From NCBI RefSeq assembly GCF_004799445.1, contig NZ_SSNA01000170.1:55646-119645 (forward strand): a stretch of DNA of 64,000 bases. The letters run 5' to 3'. The translations under genes and the position numbers were made by a program. Positions 18,134-28,127 of the stretch are shown piece by piece (within the stretch, counting starts at the first letter, position 1; each line of letters starts with the position of its first letter). The DNA comes from Bradyrhizobium sp. (GTDB lineage: Bacteria > Pseudomonadota > Alphaproteobacteria > Rhizobiales > Xanthobacteraceae). The notes beneath the pieces were generated by a model. It worked only from the letters and a program-made list of their open reading frames with translations, did not search any database and was not told where the DNA came from.

Positions 18134-18337
18134 ATGAAGGCATTGTTGAAATTTCGCCGCCACATCGAATGGCGATCGGCTGTACAGATTCAGTCGCTCG
18201 GGCACATCCATCGTCAAATGGTGGTTGCGGCCAGGCAGGCGTTGCAACGCCTGTTCAACAATGACCGCTTGCTGATTCCGGTTCCGGTCAGAGTCGTTAA
18301 CCCGCGACGGTTTGATCGGTCTCGATCTCGTGATTGA
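18134..18337 (+). CDS. Possible small ORF, doubtful
   Basis: A 67-codon frame starting ATG at 18134 in the spacer before the DUF1488 gene, with MKALLKFRRHIEWRSAVQIQ and a basic C-terminus. It overlaps the DUF1488 start by 8 bases. No family was recognised and no strong ribosome-binding site precedes it. The 17921-18133 part of the spacer shows nothing. It may be chance. Confidence 0.25.
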   Translation: MKALLKFRRHIEWRSAVQIQSLGHIHRQMVVAARQALQRLFNNDRLLIPVPVRVVNPRRFDRSRSRD

Positions 18338-18590
18338 TTTTCCGAATCACAGTCGCTCGTATGACCAGACCCGGCGCGCCGTGCGATTTTGGGGACACGA
18401 CAGCGCTATGGAAGCATCATTCTTCATAGGCGAAGACGCGCTGAGACGAATTCAACCGGACGCCTGCCCCGATGAGTCGGGCTTTCTGAGTGCGTTCGAC
18501 TGCAACCGTGATTTGATATGCGCCGCCGCAGCGAAGGTCTACGTCCGCGGAAGCAGAGGTTCTTACGATCTGGTTGCCGCTCATTTCTAA
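18330..18590 (+). CDS. DUF1488 family protein
   Basis: An 86-residue protein matching the DUF1488 pattern: DFPNHSRSYDQTRRAVRFWG at the start, SFFIGEDALRRIQP and ESGFLSAFDCNRDLICAAA in the middle, and VYVRGSRGSYDLVAAHF at the end. The function is unknown. The GTG at 18330 was chosen because the family starts just before the FPN motif; a TTG at 18312 is possible. It stands alone on the plus strand. Confidence 0.8.
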   Translation: MIDFPNHSRSYDQTRRAVRFWGHDSAMEASFFIGEDALRRIQPDACPDESGFLSAFDCNRDLICAAAAKVYVRGSRGSYDLVAAHF

Positions 18591-18736
18591 GGAGATCGGA
18601 GGCTGCCCCTCGGAGATCGAGGAATCTGCAGGATTCTTCCGGTCACTCGATGGCCCCGTCCCGGTCACGACTTGCACATCTTTCAAAGGCAACACGGCCC
18701 CGTTGACTCGCTCGCCGGACTGACTTCGGGGACACT

Positions 18737-18982
18737 ATGACGGCTGTGAAGCTCCTCGCGTCGACGATCCTCAACGCGCTGGGGGACGTGCAATCTGCAC
18801 TTGTCGGGAAAGCTGTCGTTCTTACCGATGGAAAAGCCGGAACAGTTTCGAATGTCTGGCTGGACGAACTTCACGGCATGCGAATCTCTATCGATGGACA
18901 TGACGGAAAGTGGCCGATCTCGACCATTAAATTCGAGCAGGACACCCAAAAGCCGTGGCCGACTGCTCCGGGTCAATGCTGA
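18737..18982 (+). CDS. Hypothetical protein, PRC-barrel-like pattern
   Basis: An 81-residue protein. After an N-terminal helix, the segment VGKAVVLTDGKAGTVSNVWLDELHGMRISI resembles the beta-barrel core of PRC-barrel proteins, followed by KWPISTIKFEQD. No partner domain is attached and no function can be given. The spacer upstream (18591-18736) contains nothing recognisable. Confidence 0.55.
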   Translation: MTAVKLLASTILNALGDVQSALVGKAVVLTDGKAGTVSNVWLDELHGMRISIDGHDGKWPISTIKFEQDTQKPWPTAPGQC

Positions 18983-19050
18983 AGTGACGACGCTAATACA
19001 GGGGCGGGTCTATCGGTTCGACTTGCAAAGCCACCGACCCGCCCGCGCCG

Positions 19051-19233
19051 CTAAATTCCGTTAATGCCCGCGAGCGGCAGCACCCGCTGGAGGATCGACG
19101 CCAAGCAGATCAACACCACCAATATCTTGAGAAGGTTTGCCAGGCGGGACTCTCTGACAAACTTGTCAATGGCCCAAAAGCAAATTGCGCCGACGACGCA
19201 GATAATCAAAACCCCAATCAAAACTGAAAGCAT
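19051..19233 (-). CDS. Small two-helix membrane protein
   Basis: A 60-residue hydrophobic protein with helices at about residues 2-22 and 32-52 around the loop DKFVRESRLANLL. The start at 19233 has AGGGG (from AGAGGGG) 5-6 bases upstream; a longer upstream reading starting at 19347 has no membrane character and was discarded. The function is unknown. Similar one- to two-helix proteins of about 60 residues are widespread in alphaproteobacteria. Confidence 0.6.
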   Translation of the reverse strand: MLSVLIGVLIICVVGAICFWAIDKFVRESRLANLLKILVVLICLASILQRVLPLAGINGI

Positions 19234-19526
19234 GGCAACCCCTCTGCTGCTGCGGTGACGACACATCTGCGCGCGATCCCGGACAAAAAAGGAAAGAGCT
19301 CGATGCGCGTGCGTGAGCTTCGATTGACGAGACGGCGAGGCGTACAACCGCAGAAAGCCACCCGATCGGAGTACGCCTAGGTTGAGCTAAGTCAAATACA
19401 CTGTACGCTTTCGGGATCATCATTGACAAGACCTCGAAACCGCCACGCGAGCTGCCGCGCACAACGACAGCGAGAACACGAGTTGATTGCGAAGCGCGCC
19501 AGATACCAAACGAAATGAGAGGTCCG

Positions 19527-19763
19527 ATGAAAAAGCCCGTTCTCTCGGTTGAAGAACCCGAACAAAAGAAAGCACCACGCGCCGACCGCCTTCCTGCCGA
19601 AGGGTTTGTGTTAATTGTCGATGGCCATTTCAAGTCGGTGTTTGACACCGCGACCGCGGCTGAAGCATCGGGTCGAAAGCTAAAGGCGGCTTATCCAATG
19701 CTTCAGATCCAGATCTATGACGCCGCGACCAAGGTCCGCACCTCCTTGGGCCAGGAACCCTGA
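19527..19763 (+). CDS. Small hypothetical protein
   Basis: A 78-residue soluble protein with a charged N-terminus (MKKPVLSVEEPEQKKAP) and a compact core (FVLIVDGHFKSVFDTATAAEASGRKL, then MLQIQIYDAAT). GAGAGG lies 4-5 bases before the ATG at 19527, which decides it over the ATG at 19515. No family was recognised. The spacer 19234-19526 holds no other gene. Confidence 0.55.
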   Translation: MKKPVLSVEEPEQKKAPRADRLPAEGFVLIVDGHFKSVFDTATAAEASGRKLKAAYPMLQIQIYDAATKVRTSLGQEP

Positions 19764-19832
19764 CGATCGCAGCGTCGTCATCGCGGAAAGCCTCGATGTT
19801 CTCGGCCGTACCCGGTCGCGGAGTGCCGATCG

Positions 19833-22800
19833 CTAGGGATTTGCGACCGGCGGCGTCAGCACAAGCGGCGGTTTCGGCTTCGGCGGACGGGCAATGAGGC
19901 TGGGCGCGGGGCGCACGTCGATCGGCGGTGGCAATGGCGCGACCTGCTGACTCACGACAGGAGGATTGGTGACTGGCGGCATGACCGGCGGGCGTGGCCC
20001 GGCGACTTTCGGCTTCGGCTGAAACCGGCGCGGATCGGAAGGCAGACCGGGCAGAGCCGCGTCGGGCGCGACAACCGGGGGCTCGCCGATCGCCGGCGGA
20101 ATCGATGCCGGCACTACCGCTGGCGGTGGTTCTCCGCGCTCGATCGAATCCAGCCTGCGGGTCTCGCGATCGATCGCCCTCACCGCCAGCCATGACGACA
20201 GCGCCGTGACGTCGACCGTGCGGTCGAGTGCGTCGGGCGAACCCGCGATAAACACCTGAATTTCCGGACGGCCGGTCGCCTGTTCGACCGCCGCCAAAGC
20301 AACCGTCACGCGAATATCGACTTGATCCGCCGGAATATCGTATCCACCGGAAACGATCGCGCGGGCGACGTCGCTGTCGAGCGTGGTGGCGCCGACGCGA
20401 AGCCGGCCGTCCCTGACAGTGAACGGAATTTGCGCCGACGCGACCAGCAACGCACCACCGGACAACACCGGCTCGACGATCTTGCGCAGCCGGCTGTCGT
20501 CGGTCGCCTGGCCAACATCGCTGGCGCGGATCGCGACATCGAAGGCGCGCGGATCGAGGCCGGCGACACCTGCGGATTCCAGCGTTATGGTTCCGCTGCC
20601 GGAGAGCGCGCCGGTCAGTGCCGACGCGCTGCGGCCTTGGCTTGCCAGCGTCATCTGCATCGACGCACGACCGGCGGGCATCGCCAGCGCGCGATAGTGC
20701 AGAGCGCCGCCATCGACGGCCTTGAACTGCAGGCGCGCATTCAGCGCAAGGCCATTCGCGGTCGGTCTGGCGTCGATACTGGCACTTGCCTCGCCGCCGC
20801 CGATGCCCCCCTTGAGGGCGTCGAACGCCAGCGATTGACCGTCACTTTTCACCGTACCGCTGACGGGACGCAACTCGCTGCCGCCCGGAAGCAGACCGCG
20901 CAGCGCCTGAAATGCGATCTGGCCGCGCCAGCCCTTCAACAATCCGGCACCGAGCGGCTCGGTCGCGTCGCGCCCCGCGGCACCGATGGCCAGCGCGAAG
21001 GCCGGCGCAAGGTCCAGCGCGTCGAGGCCGACCTCGCCCTCGACGTTCCGTTCGCCGTCAAGCGTCAGCGCCACGCGCCCGCGCAGCCGCGAGCCCGCCA
21101 TCGCGCCGTCCAGATCGTGGAAGGTCAGCTTGCCGGCCAGCAGCGATACCCGCGACGACAGGCTGATGTTTTGCGCGAGCCTGTCGGATGGTTTGAGATC
21201 GAACAGCGGCGCGAGATTGACGCTGCGGGCCTTCAACGCGACGCTGCCCTTGGGCTGCGCCGCCCAGGGTTCGACCGTGCCCTGCGCTTCGGCGTCAAGG
21301 CCGGCTCCCGACAGGCTGACCTTCAGCCGCAACGGCTCGCCCCAGGCGCCGTTGACCGATCCCTGGAATTGCCCCGGCCCGTTCCCCGCCAGGATCGCGC
21401 CATCCAGCCCCAGCAGCACGAGCAGGGAACCGCCCTGCTCCGACGACAGTTTCGATTCGAAGCTGATTTCGCCGCGCCGGAGCTTGTCGAGATCGATCCC
21501 GCGCAGCGCCGCGGTCACAGGCTTCGCCGTGATCGAGGCCGAACCCTTGAACTGCGGCGCGTCGAGGTCGAGGGTGGCGTGGGCACTGGCGCGATCGGCA
21601 TGGTCGGCGTCCTTGTCGACGGCGAGCGTCAGCTTGAGGCGCGCCGGGCCCTGACCGAGCGCCATCGAATTCAGCCGCGAGGCAACCGCCGGCGCGAATG
21701 GGGCGATAAATCCGCTGATCTGCCCCAGCGAGGCGGCGCTCGAATTGAGCGCCAGTTTTCCGGTCGCGTTGACCCGGTCGAACGCACCTGCGCCCTCCAC
21801 CATGACGCCGCTGGCCTCGCCGACCTTCAGTTGATCGAGCGAGACCGTCTTCGGACCGTAGCCGAGCTTCGCCATGAACGGATGCAGTTCCTGGCCGGCC
21901 GAAATGGCGTGGCCGATATCCAGCGATATCCGCGCCTGTTCCGGCCACTCCGCCTGCGGACCCGCGAGTGCGCGCGCGAACGCCATCGCGGCATCGAGAT
22001 CGAGCCGTTCGGCCTTCAACTCGGCATCTAACGCGGCGCCGCCGCCCACAGGATCATGCGAGATCGCAATCCGTCCTTCGACGGCACCGCCGTCGATCTC
22101 CGCCTTGATGGCTTCGATCGCCACGCGGTGCGGGGCAACATCGACGTCGCCGCGCAGCCGCATCGGCTTCTGACTGCGATAGGTCAACTCGCTGCGGCCC
22201 TGCAACCACATCACCAGCGCATCGGGATCGGATGACTCGACGCTGAGCGCGCCCTTGAAACTGCCGGATGCACCGGGTTGCGCGCGGGTGCCGCTCAGGG
22301 ATACGCGGGTTGCGCCCGGCGCGCGAAAATCCAGCCGGTCGATGCTCCAGGATTTGGCATCGGTACGCAAATCGGCGGCAAGGCTCTGCAGCGGACGGCC
22401 ACCCAGCATGATCTGCTCGGCGGCCAGCTCGATTTGCGCCGGAATCGGCGGCTCCGGCGCCGCCGCGATCAGCGCGCGCAAGCTCGGCAACACCCGCATC
22501 GGCTCGGAGCCGCCATTGTCCCGGGCGGCAAACTTGTCGGCGTCCAGCTGGCGCGCGGACAGCACGGCGTGAATGAGCGGCGAGGCGCCAAAGCGAAGGT
22601 CCCCAAGGCCCACAAATTTCAGCGCCGTGTCCTCGGTGCCATAGCTCGCTTCGATCTGCTCGAGCTTTGCGGCGGCATGATCGGCCTTGACCTTGGCCGA
22701 AACCCGCCACGGGGTCGGTGAGGCCCCGGTGCCACCCTTCGACCTGGGTTCAGCGGAGGTGGCCAGCACCACCGCGCCTTCAAAGCGCGGAGCACGGGTC

Positions 22801-23477
22801 TCGAAGCTCAGCACGCCATCGATATCCGCAGACAGGGCGCGTGCGCCGGGATCGATGTTGAGGTGAACGCGGGTGCCGCTGCCGTCGGCGCTCTGCCCGG
22901 ATGAGACGCGAAACGGATAGCGGGTGCCCGACAGCACGAAGCTGCCGTCGCCCCGCACCGAACCCGCCAGCGAACGCACGTCGCCGGAAAAGGCAATGTC
23001 ATTCAGCTCGAGCGTTCCGCGGCTCGAGGCATCATGCAGCGCGATCCGGCCGGTCAGGTTCAGCCGGTCGATCGAAAGCGTCCCCAAATTGAACTTGCCG
23101 GTCGCCGTCGGCCAATCGATCCGTCCCAGCGGATCAAGCCCGAGATCGACCGCCATCCCGCCAATGGTCAGTTCGGTGGCCCGCCATTCGCCCCGCATCA
23201 GCGAACCCAGGCTGAACTCGACGTCGAGCTTGTCGGCGCGAACCTTGCCGAGATCGTTGGCGCCGCCGACCACCACCGAGCGCAGCCGCAGCGACGGCGA
23301 CGGCAACAGCCGGGCTTCCAGCGCACCCGCCACCCGCACGGGGGCACCGATCACCTGCGTGGCTTCGGCTTCGAATTGCGGCCGGAACTGATTCCAGTCG
23401 ATGAAATACGGCCCGATCAGCGCGGCAATCAGCGCAATGATGAAGGCAATCGCCAATCCGAGCAGCGTCGTCTGCAC
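19833..23477 (-). CDS. AsmA family inner-membrane-anchored protein
   Basis: A 1214-residue protein with one N-terminal membrane helix (about residues 4-24) followed by the AsmA signature region PYFIDWNQFRPQFEAEATQVIGAPVRVAG. A very long periplasmic beta-rich body follows, with the AsmA C-terminal region (DVAIRASDVGQATDDSR, QIPFTVRDGRLRVGATTLDS) and a Pro-rich tail of about 110 residues. AsmA-like proteins are thought to form periplasmic grooves that carry lipids to the outer membrane; that role is inferred from the family. It stands alone on the minus strand. Confidence 0.9.
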   Translation of the reverse strand: MQTTLLGLAIAFIIALIAALIGPYFIDWNQFRPQFEAEATQVIGAPVRVAGALEARLLPSPSLRLRSVVVGGANDLGKVRADKLDVEFSLGSLMRGEWRATELTIGGMAVDLGLDPLGRIDWPTATGKFNLGTLSIDRLNLTGRIALHDASSRGTLELNDIAFSGDVRSLAGSVRGDGSFVLSGTRYPFRVSSGQSADGSGTRVHLNIDPGARALSADIDGVLSFETRAPRFEGAVVLATSAEPRSKGGTGASPTPWRVSAKVKADHAAAKLEQIEASYGTEDTALKFVGLGDLRFGASPLIHAVLSARQLDADKFAARDNGGSEPMRVLPSLRALIAAAPEPPIPAQIELAAEQIMLGGRPLQSLAADLRTDAKSWSIDRLDFRAPGATRVSLSGTRAQPGASGSFKGALSVESSDPDALVMWLQGRSELTYRSQKPMRLRGDVDVAPHRVAIEAIKAEIDGGAVEGRIAISHDPVGGGAALDAELKAERLDLDAAMAFARALAGPQAEWPEQARISLDIGHAISAGQELHPFMAKLGYGPKTVSLDQLKVGEASGVMVEGAGAFDRVNATGKLALNSSAASLGQISGFIAPFAPAVASRLNSMALGQGPARLKLTLAVDKDADHADRASAHATLDLDAPQFKGSASITAKPVTAALRGIDLDKLRRGEISFESKLSSEQGGSLLVLLGLDGAILAGNGPGQFQGSVNGAWGEPLRLKVSLSGAGLDAEAQGTVEPWAAQPKGSVALKARSVNLAPLFDLKPSDRLAQNISLSSRVSLLAGKLTFHDLDGAMAGSRLRGRVALTLDGERNVEGEVGLDALDLAPAFALAIGAAGRDATEPLGAGLLKGWRGQIAFQALRGLLPGGSELRPVSGTVKSDGQSLAFDALKGGIGGGEASASIDARPTANGLALNARLQFKAVDGGALHYRALAMPAGRASMQMTLASQGRSASALTGALSGSGTITLESAGVAGLDPRAFDVAIRASDVGQATDDSRLRKIVEPVLSGGALLVASAQIPFTVRDGRLRVGATTLDSDVARAIVSGGYDIPADQVDIRVTVALAAVEQATGRPEIQVFIAGSPDALDRTVDVTALSSWLAVRAIDRETRRLDSIERGEPPPAVVPASIPPAIGEPPVVAPDAALPGLPSDPRRFQPKPKVAGPRPPVMPPVTNPPVVSQQVAPLPPPIDVRPAPSLIARPPKPKPPLVLTPPVANP

Positions 23478-23682
23478 GGTGTCTCCCCTTGAGCACGCTC
23501 CGGCTCACTCGGCTTGCGCGGCATGGCGCGTCGCTTGGGCTTTGGCCTTGCACCCCATTACGACGACGATCCGAAAGCGACCCCCGCCGCCGCGCTGAGA
23601 TCAGTGCCGGAGCAACGCCATATATAGAGATAACTGTGGCGAAGTCACAGCAACGTGCCGTGACTGCGTCATGCCGCCGCCG

Positions 23683-24921
23683 TCACCAGCTTGCGGGCAG
23701 CCTTTTGAGGCCGCGCAGGACAAAGGTCGGCCGCCACTCCGGATTCTCGGCGTCGTCGAGCCGCAGATCCGGCAGGCGGCGCAACAGCGTCGCGATCGCG
23801 ACCTCGGCCTCGATGCGCGCCAGCTGGGCGCCGAGGCAGAAGTGAATGCCCCCGCCGAACGAGAGCGGACGCACATTGGGACGGGTAATATCGAGGCGAT
23901 CCGGCCGGTCGGGATAGACCGCAGGATCCCGATTGGCCGAGCCCAGAAGGCAGAGCACGGTTTCGCCTTTCGCGATTTTCCTGCCGCCGAGGTCGTCGAT
24001 GTCCTCCAGCGTCACCCGACCGCTCATCTGCACCGAGGAGTCGTAACGCAGGAATTCCTCGATCGCGTTGGTGATGAGGCCGGGATTGGCCTTGAGCAGG
24101 GCGAGCTGATCCGGATGGCGGTGCAGCGCCAACAGCCCGTTTCCGATCAGATTGACGGTGGTCTCGTGCCCGGCGCCGAACAACAGAATGATGTTGGCGG
24201 TCAGTTCCTCGTTGGAGAGCTTGCTGCCATCCTCCTCGGCCTGCACCAGTTGGGTGGTCAGGTCATCGCCGGGGTTCTTCCGCCGCAGCTCGAATAGTTG
24301 CTGGAAATACATCTGCGCCATCGCATTGCCTGCATTGGCTTCCGCAATCTCCGCCGTCGACAGCGGCACCGGATCGAGCAGCCGTCCACCGTTGCGCGAA
24401 CTGGTATAGAAAACCTCGCGATGGTCCTCGGGGATTCCGAGCATGTCGCAGATGATGGTCACCGGCAGGCGGAAGGCAAAATCCTCGATCAGGTCCATAT
24501 GCCCGCGCTCGGCCAAGCGATCGAGCGTTTCGTCGACGACCTGCTGGATGCGCGGCCGCATGTCCTCGACCCGGCGCGCCGTGAACGCCTTCACCACCAG
24601 GCCGCGCAAGCGGGCGTGGTCGGGCGGGTCCTTCTGCAGCATCCAGTGGCTCATGCTGCGAAAGATCGGCTCCTCCATGATTTTCGGTCCGTAGCGCCGC
24701 GTCGAGCGCTCGACGAAATCCTTGCCGAACCGCTTGTCGCGCAGCACCAGACTTGCTTCGGCATACCGGCTCGCGAGATACAAGCCATGCGGCGCGAGAT
24801 GCATGGGATCGGTGCTGCGCAGCCGCGCATAGTGCGGATAGGGATCGCGGATGAACTCCGGGGACAGCGGGTTGAAGAGCGGCTCGGTCGTCGCAGCCTG
24901 AACATGCTCGTTCATGGGCAC
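23683..24921 (-). CDS. Cytochrome P450
   Basis: A 412-residue soluble bacterial P450. The haem-thiolate loop FGGGIHFCLGAQLAR has Cys362. The I-helix oxygen-activation motif AGHETT is at 250-255, the ExxR pair at Glu289-Arg292 in EEFLRYDS, and the C-helix motif KDPPDHARLRGLV near 98-110. Substrate and redox partners are unknown; no ferredoxin gene is adjacent. It lies 88 bp after an MFS transporter gene on the same strand, so uptake and oxidation of one compound is possible. Confidence 0.95.
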   Translation of the reverse strand: MPMNEHVQAATTEPLFNPLSPEFIRDPYPHYARLRSTDPMHLAPHGLYLASRYAEASLVLRDKRFGKDFVERSTRRYGPKIMEEPIFRSMSHWMLQKDPPDHARLRGLVVKAFTARRVEDMRPRIQQVVDETLDRLAERGHMDLIEDFAFRLPVTIICDMLGIPEDHREVFYTSSRNGGRLLDPVPLSTAEIAEANAGNAMAQMYFQQLFELRRKNPGDDLTTQLVQAEEDGSKLSNEELTANIILLFGAGHETTVNLIGNGLLALHRHPDQLALLKANPGLITNAIEEFLRYDSSVQMSGRVTLEDIDDLGGRKIAKGETVLCLLGSANRDPAVYPDRPDRLDITRPNVRPLSFGGGIHFCLGAQLARIEAEVAIATLLRRLPDLRLDDAENPEWRPTFVLRGLKRLPASW

Positions 24922-25009
24922 CTCGATGCGGTCTGGAGACGGATTTAGTCCACACGCCGCCGCTCACGGCAAGCCGGTAGATGGTGGTGGTGGGCTCCTG
25001 CTGGTAATC

Positions 25010-26296
25010 CTAGGCCGGTATTCGGTGCAACCGGCCCGCGACCGCACGAACTTTGCCGGGCGACGCCCGCCAGATCGCCAGCGCGGACAAGGCGCTCACT
25101 CCGATACCGATTGCAAAGGCTAACGTATAACTCCCGGAAAGGTCGTGCAGAACGCCGGTCACCCAGGGGCCCGCGGCACCTCCGGCGAGTGCCGCTACCA
25201 TGATGGTACCGAAAATACTGCCGTAGTGCCTGCCCTGAAATATCTCCACCACGACCGCCCCCATGATCGAGGTCAGGCCGTAGCCAAGCGCGCCCTGCGC
25301 CACGACCATGACGTAGACCAGCGTCAACGTCGGAAAGTGCGCCAGCGCGATCAGGGCCGCAAAGCAGATCGCAAAGCCGGCGCAGCTCGCGGACCAGATC
25401 CATTCGCGGCCCACCCGGTCCGAGATGTGTCCGAGCAGGATCTGGCCGGGAATGCCGAGCAGGCTGACCGCGCCCAAGGCCCAGACCGCAACGCCTGAGC
25501 CAAAGCCGATGTCGAGAAGATATTTGGTCTGGTGCACCTGCACCGCGTACCAGATGTACAAGCCGCCGAAATAGCCGGTCGCAAGCCACCAGAACCGCGC
25601 GGTCGCGAGCGCGCGCTTCAACGTCCAGTCGATACCGGCCCAATCGGGATCGACGACGTTGGATAAAGGCTTCGCAGCGGACGCCGAGGGTGCGGCGTCG
25701 CCATCCGGCCGCAGGCCGATATCCTCCGGGCGTTTGCGCAATAACAGGTTGATCGGCGCCAGCACGGCCAGAACCAGAAAACCCATTGCCGTGCAGGCCG
25801 TCCGCCATCCGGTTTGTTCGATCATGTGCTGCACCCACGGCAGCAGCGTGACGGAGCCAACGCCGACGCCGGCGAACGCCAGTCCTATGGCAAGGCCGCG
25901 ACGGCGATGGAACCAGTTCGGCAAAAACAGCGACTGGCCGGAATAGCCGAGACAGATGCTTCCCGCGCCTACCAGCACGCCGATCGTCAGATAAAGATGC
26001 CATGGCTGCGTCGTCAGCGGCGCCAGCAACAGACCGCCTGCCATCAGCGCGACGCCCAGTTCCATCACGGCGCGGGGACCGAGCCGGTCCATCAAGCGGC
26101 CGATCAGCGGGCTTACGCCGGCGGAAACCACGAAGCCGAACGAGAAAGCGCCCGCGGTGATGCCGCGCTCCCAGCCGAACTCATCGATGATCGGCGGAAA
26201 GAACAGCGAAAACGCGGTGCGGGCGTTGACGCCGATCGCCATGGTGACGAACGTCGCCGCGATGATGATCCAACCGTAAAAGAAGGGAAGCCGCAT
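25010..26296 (-). CDS. MFS transporter, monocarboxylate/oxalate-type
   Basis: A 428-residue protein with 12 predicted membrane helices. The N-terminus FFYGWIIIAATFVTMAIGVNARTAFSLFFP and GRLMDRLGPRAVMELG follow the pattern of the OFA/monocarboxylate-porter MFS branch, and SDRVGREWIW marks the second half. The start was placed at the ATG giving MRLPFFYGW; an upstream extension to 26344 has no family character. The substrate is unknown. It is probably co-transcribed with the P450 gene 88 bp downstream. Confidence 0.88.
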   Translation of the reverse strand: MRLPFFYGWIIIAATFVTMAIGVNARTAFSLFFPPIIDEFGWERGITAGAFSFGFVVSAGVSPLIGRLMDRLGPRAVMELGVALMAGGLLLAPLTTQPWHLYLTIGVLVGAGSICLGYSGQSLFLPNWFHRRRGLAIGLAFAGVGVGSVTLLPWVQHMIEQTGWRTACTAMGFLVLAVLAPINLLLRKRPEDIGLRPDGDAAPSASAAKPLSNVVDPDWAGIDWTLKRALATARFWWLATGYFGGLYIWYAVQVHQTKYLLDIGFGSGVAVWALGAVSLLGIPGQILLGHISDRVGREWIWSASCAGFAICFAALIALAHFPTLTLVYVMVVAQGALGYGLTSIMGAVVVEIFQGRHYGSIFGTIMVAALAGGAAGPWVTGVLHDLSGSYTLAFAIGIGVSALSALAIWRASPGKVRAVAGRLHRIPA

Positions 26297-26426
26297 CAGG
26301 GGCCTTTGCTCGTGATCAGGTCTTCGCCCGGAATGGCGGTCCACGACATGGCGCCGAACGGAAAAACTCTATATCGTGGCGGCCGTCAAGCGTTGCCGAA
26401 GGTTTCAAGCCGTTGAGGAGTTGCAG

Positions 26427-26807
26427 ATGGCGCTGAGTGTCAAGCAGATGATGGAGGCCGCCAACGCCGCGGTGCCGAAGATCACGCCGGCAGAGGCGCG
26501 CGAAATGATCGCGAAGGGCAATACGCTGGTGGTCGACGTGCGCGACGCACCGGAAGTCGAGAGCAGCGGCAAGGTTGCCGGCGCCGTGCATGTCTCGCGC
26601 GGCATGCTGGAATTTCGCGCCGATCCCGAATTGCCCACCCACGACAAGAATTTTGCCAAGGACAAGACCGTGATCCTCTATTGCGGATCCGGCGGTCGCG
26701 CCGCGCTCGCCGGCAAGCTGCTCAAGGACATGGGCTATGGTCAGGTCTACAATGCCGGCGGCTTCAAGGATTGGGCCGAAAGCGGCGGTCCGATCGAAAA
26801 GCCTTAA
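26427..26807 (+). CDS. Rhodanese-like sulfurtransferase domain protein
   Basis: A 126-residue single rhodanese domain. The active-site loop is LYCGSGGRAA, with the catalytic cysteine near residue 90; the core shows VVDVRDAPEVESSGKVAGAVHVSRG and YNAGGFKDWAESGGPI. It can carry a persulfide or accept sulfane sulfur; the physiological acceptor is unknown. GAGGAG lies about 7 bases before the ATG. It is divergent from the MFS gene, with about 130 bp between the two starts. Confidence 0.9.
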   Translation: MALSVKQMMEAANAAVPKITPAEAREMIAKGNTLVVDVRDAPEVESSGKVAGAVHVSRGMLEFRADPELPTHDKNFAKDKTVILYCGSGGRAALAGKLLKDMGYGQVYNAGGFKDWAESGGPIEKP

Positions 26808-26832
26808 GTGAACATGGACCCGGACAGGTGAC

Positions 26833-27219
26833 TCACTGCTGCAGGATCGGATGATCCTGCAGCACCTCCTCCCTGATCGAAGCGGCCTGAATCGCGCGAA
26901 ACAGGATTCGCGCCGTTCTCAGATCGCTGGCCTTCACGCACAGGCTGATGATCTGGCGCACCGCGGAATCGCGCAACAGATCGTCGGCGATCTTCATGGC
27001 GATCTCCATCGCGATCTTGGCGGCGCGTTCGTACCGCTCGGCGTGGTATTTGTTGTTATCCGGGCGGCCGGCAAAGCCGGCCACCTTCTCGGCGCTATCG
27101 GCTGCGGAACGGCAGATATCGCGGATTCTGTGCGCGGCCTCAATATCTCCGATCGGCCACTGGATATCCTCGTCCCATATCTCCTTGGGCTTCTGTCCTC
27201 CGAACCACCTCATCGCCAT
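26833..27219 (-). CDS. Hypothetical helical protein
   Basis: A protein of about 128 residues starting MAMRWFGGQKPKEIWDEDIQWP, then almost wholly alpha-helical with heptad-like Ala/Ile spacing (AAKIAMEIAMKIADDLLRD). No signal peptide or membrane segment is seen. ATGs at 27219 and 27213 are both possible. It converges on the rhodanese gene with 25 bp between stops. No family was recognised. Confidence 0.55.
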   Translation of the reverse strand: MAMRWFGGQKPKEIWDEDIQWPIGDIEAAHRIRDICRSAADSAEKVAGFAGRPDNNKYHAERYERAAKIAMEIAMKIADDLLRDSAVRQIISLCVKASDLRTARILFRAIQAASIREEVLQDHPILQQ

Positions 27220-27292
27220 GCCCCGAATTCCTGAAAGCACAGATGGCCGTGTAGATTTGCGGCCCAGTCAACAATAACCCTTATTCCGCAAT

Positions 27293-27922
27293 CTAGCTGC
27301 GCTCTCGGATGGTCGGCGGAGACGGCTTGACCCTGCGTATTGTAATGGGCGAGCCATCGGATTCGAATTTCAATTCGTACTTCCTGCCATTTCTGTCGGT
27401 CGCGGTACAGGCGATACTGGAGACCTGGCCCGCCGCGAAGTTTCCAAGCTGCGTGCACATCCCGGCCGATAACTCGACGAACGGCACCGGCAGGCCGTCG
27501 ACCTTCGGCCGGTTCTTGGAATTCAGCAGCATCCGGTCGACCGTCAGCTCGTACAGATTATCCTGCGACCTGCGGCCATTCTCACCCGAGAACGAGATGA
27601 TGTGGCTGTGGTCGGCCGGGTCGTCGAGCGCGATGGTGAAATAGGCCCGGCCGTGGATGCCGTGGGCGTATGCGACCGTCCTGCACGAATAATCGCGTCC
27701 CGCAACTCTAAGCGTGCTGCACTTCCCCGACATCAGCGCCAACAGATCCGTGTCCGGCTCCTGCGGCGTGAGTTCGTTCGCGACATCCTCGGCATGAAGC
27801 GCCTTCGCGTTGGCTGGGCTCCCGCCGTACTCCGGGAGAGGGTTGCCATGGTACGGCTCGGCAATGGACGAAGTGGCAGTGAGAGTCACGGCAGCGACGA
27901 AAATTTGCCAGCGGAGGCGCAT
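27293..27922 (-). CDS. Hypothetical exported protein
   Basis: A 209-residue protein with a signal peptide (residues 1 to about 21, ending SSIA-EP). The mature part has four cysteines (GKCSTL, DYSCRT, AGMCTQ, IACTAT), which could form two disulfides in the periplasm. The C-terminal domain is beta-rich (ATDRNGRKYELKFESDG). No family or enzyme motif was recognised. Spacer 27923-28127 holds nothing recognisable. Confidence 0.6.
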   Translation of the reverse strand: MRLRWQIFVAAVTLTATSSIAEPYHGNPLPEYGGSPANAKALHAEDVANELTPQEPDTDLLALMSGKCSTLRVAGRDYSCRTVAYAHGIHGRAYFTIALDDPADHSHIISFSGENGRRSQDNLYELTVDRMLLNSKNRPKVDGLPVPFVELSAGMCTQLGNFAAGQVSSIACTATDRNGRKYELKFESDGSPITIRRVKPSPPTIRERS

Positions 27923-28127
27923 TATTATGCCCGGTTGATAAGAATCGAAAAAGCGCCGCGTAACAGGTGAATCCTACGTTACCTGAAATCGCCGGCATTG
28001 TGCCAGTCTTGGTAGCCGACCTTTTTGGGCTCAAATGAGGCCTGCCCGCTCCCAGGGAAAATTTTGCGGGAGTTCTTGCTGGGTGGCCGCGTCGGAGACC
28101 GGGGACAGCGCCTGAGCCGGCGTGTCC

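Noticed and set aside
20322..22031. Long plus-strand frame (569 codons) opposite the AsmA gene
   Set aside because: Antisense shadow typical of high-GC DNA; composition is Arg/Gln/Ala-rich and no family appears.
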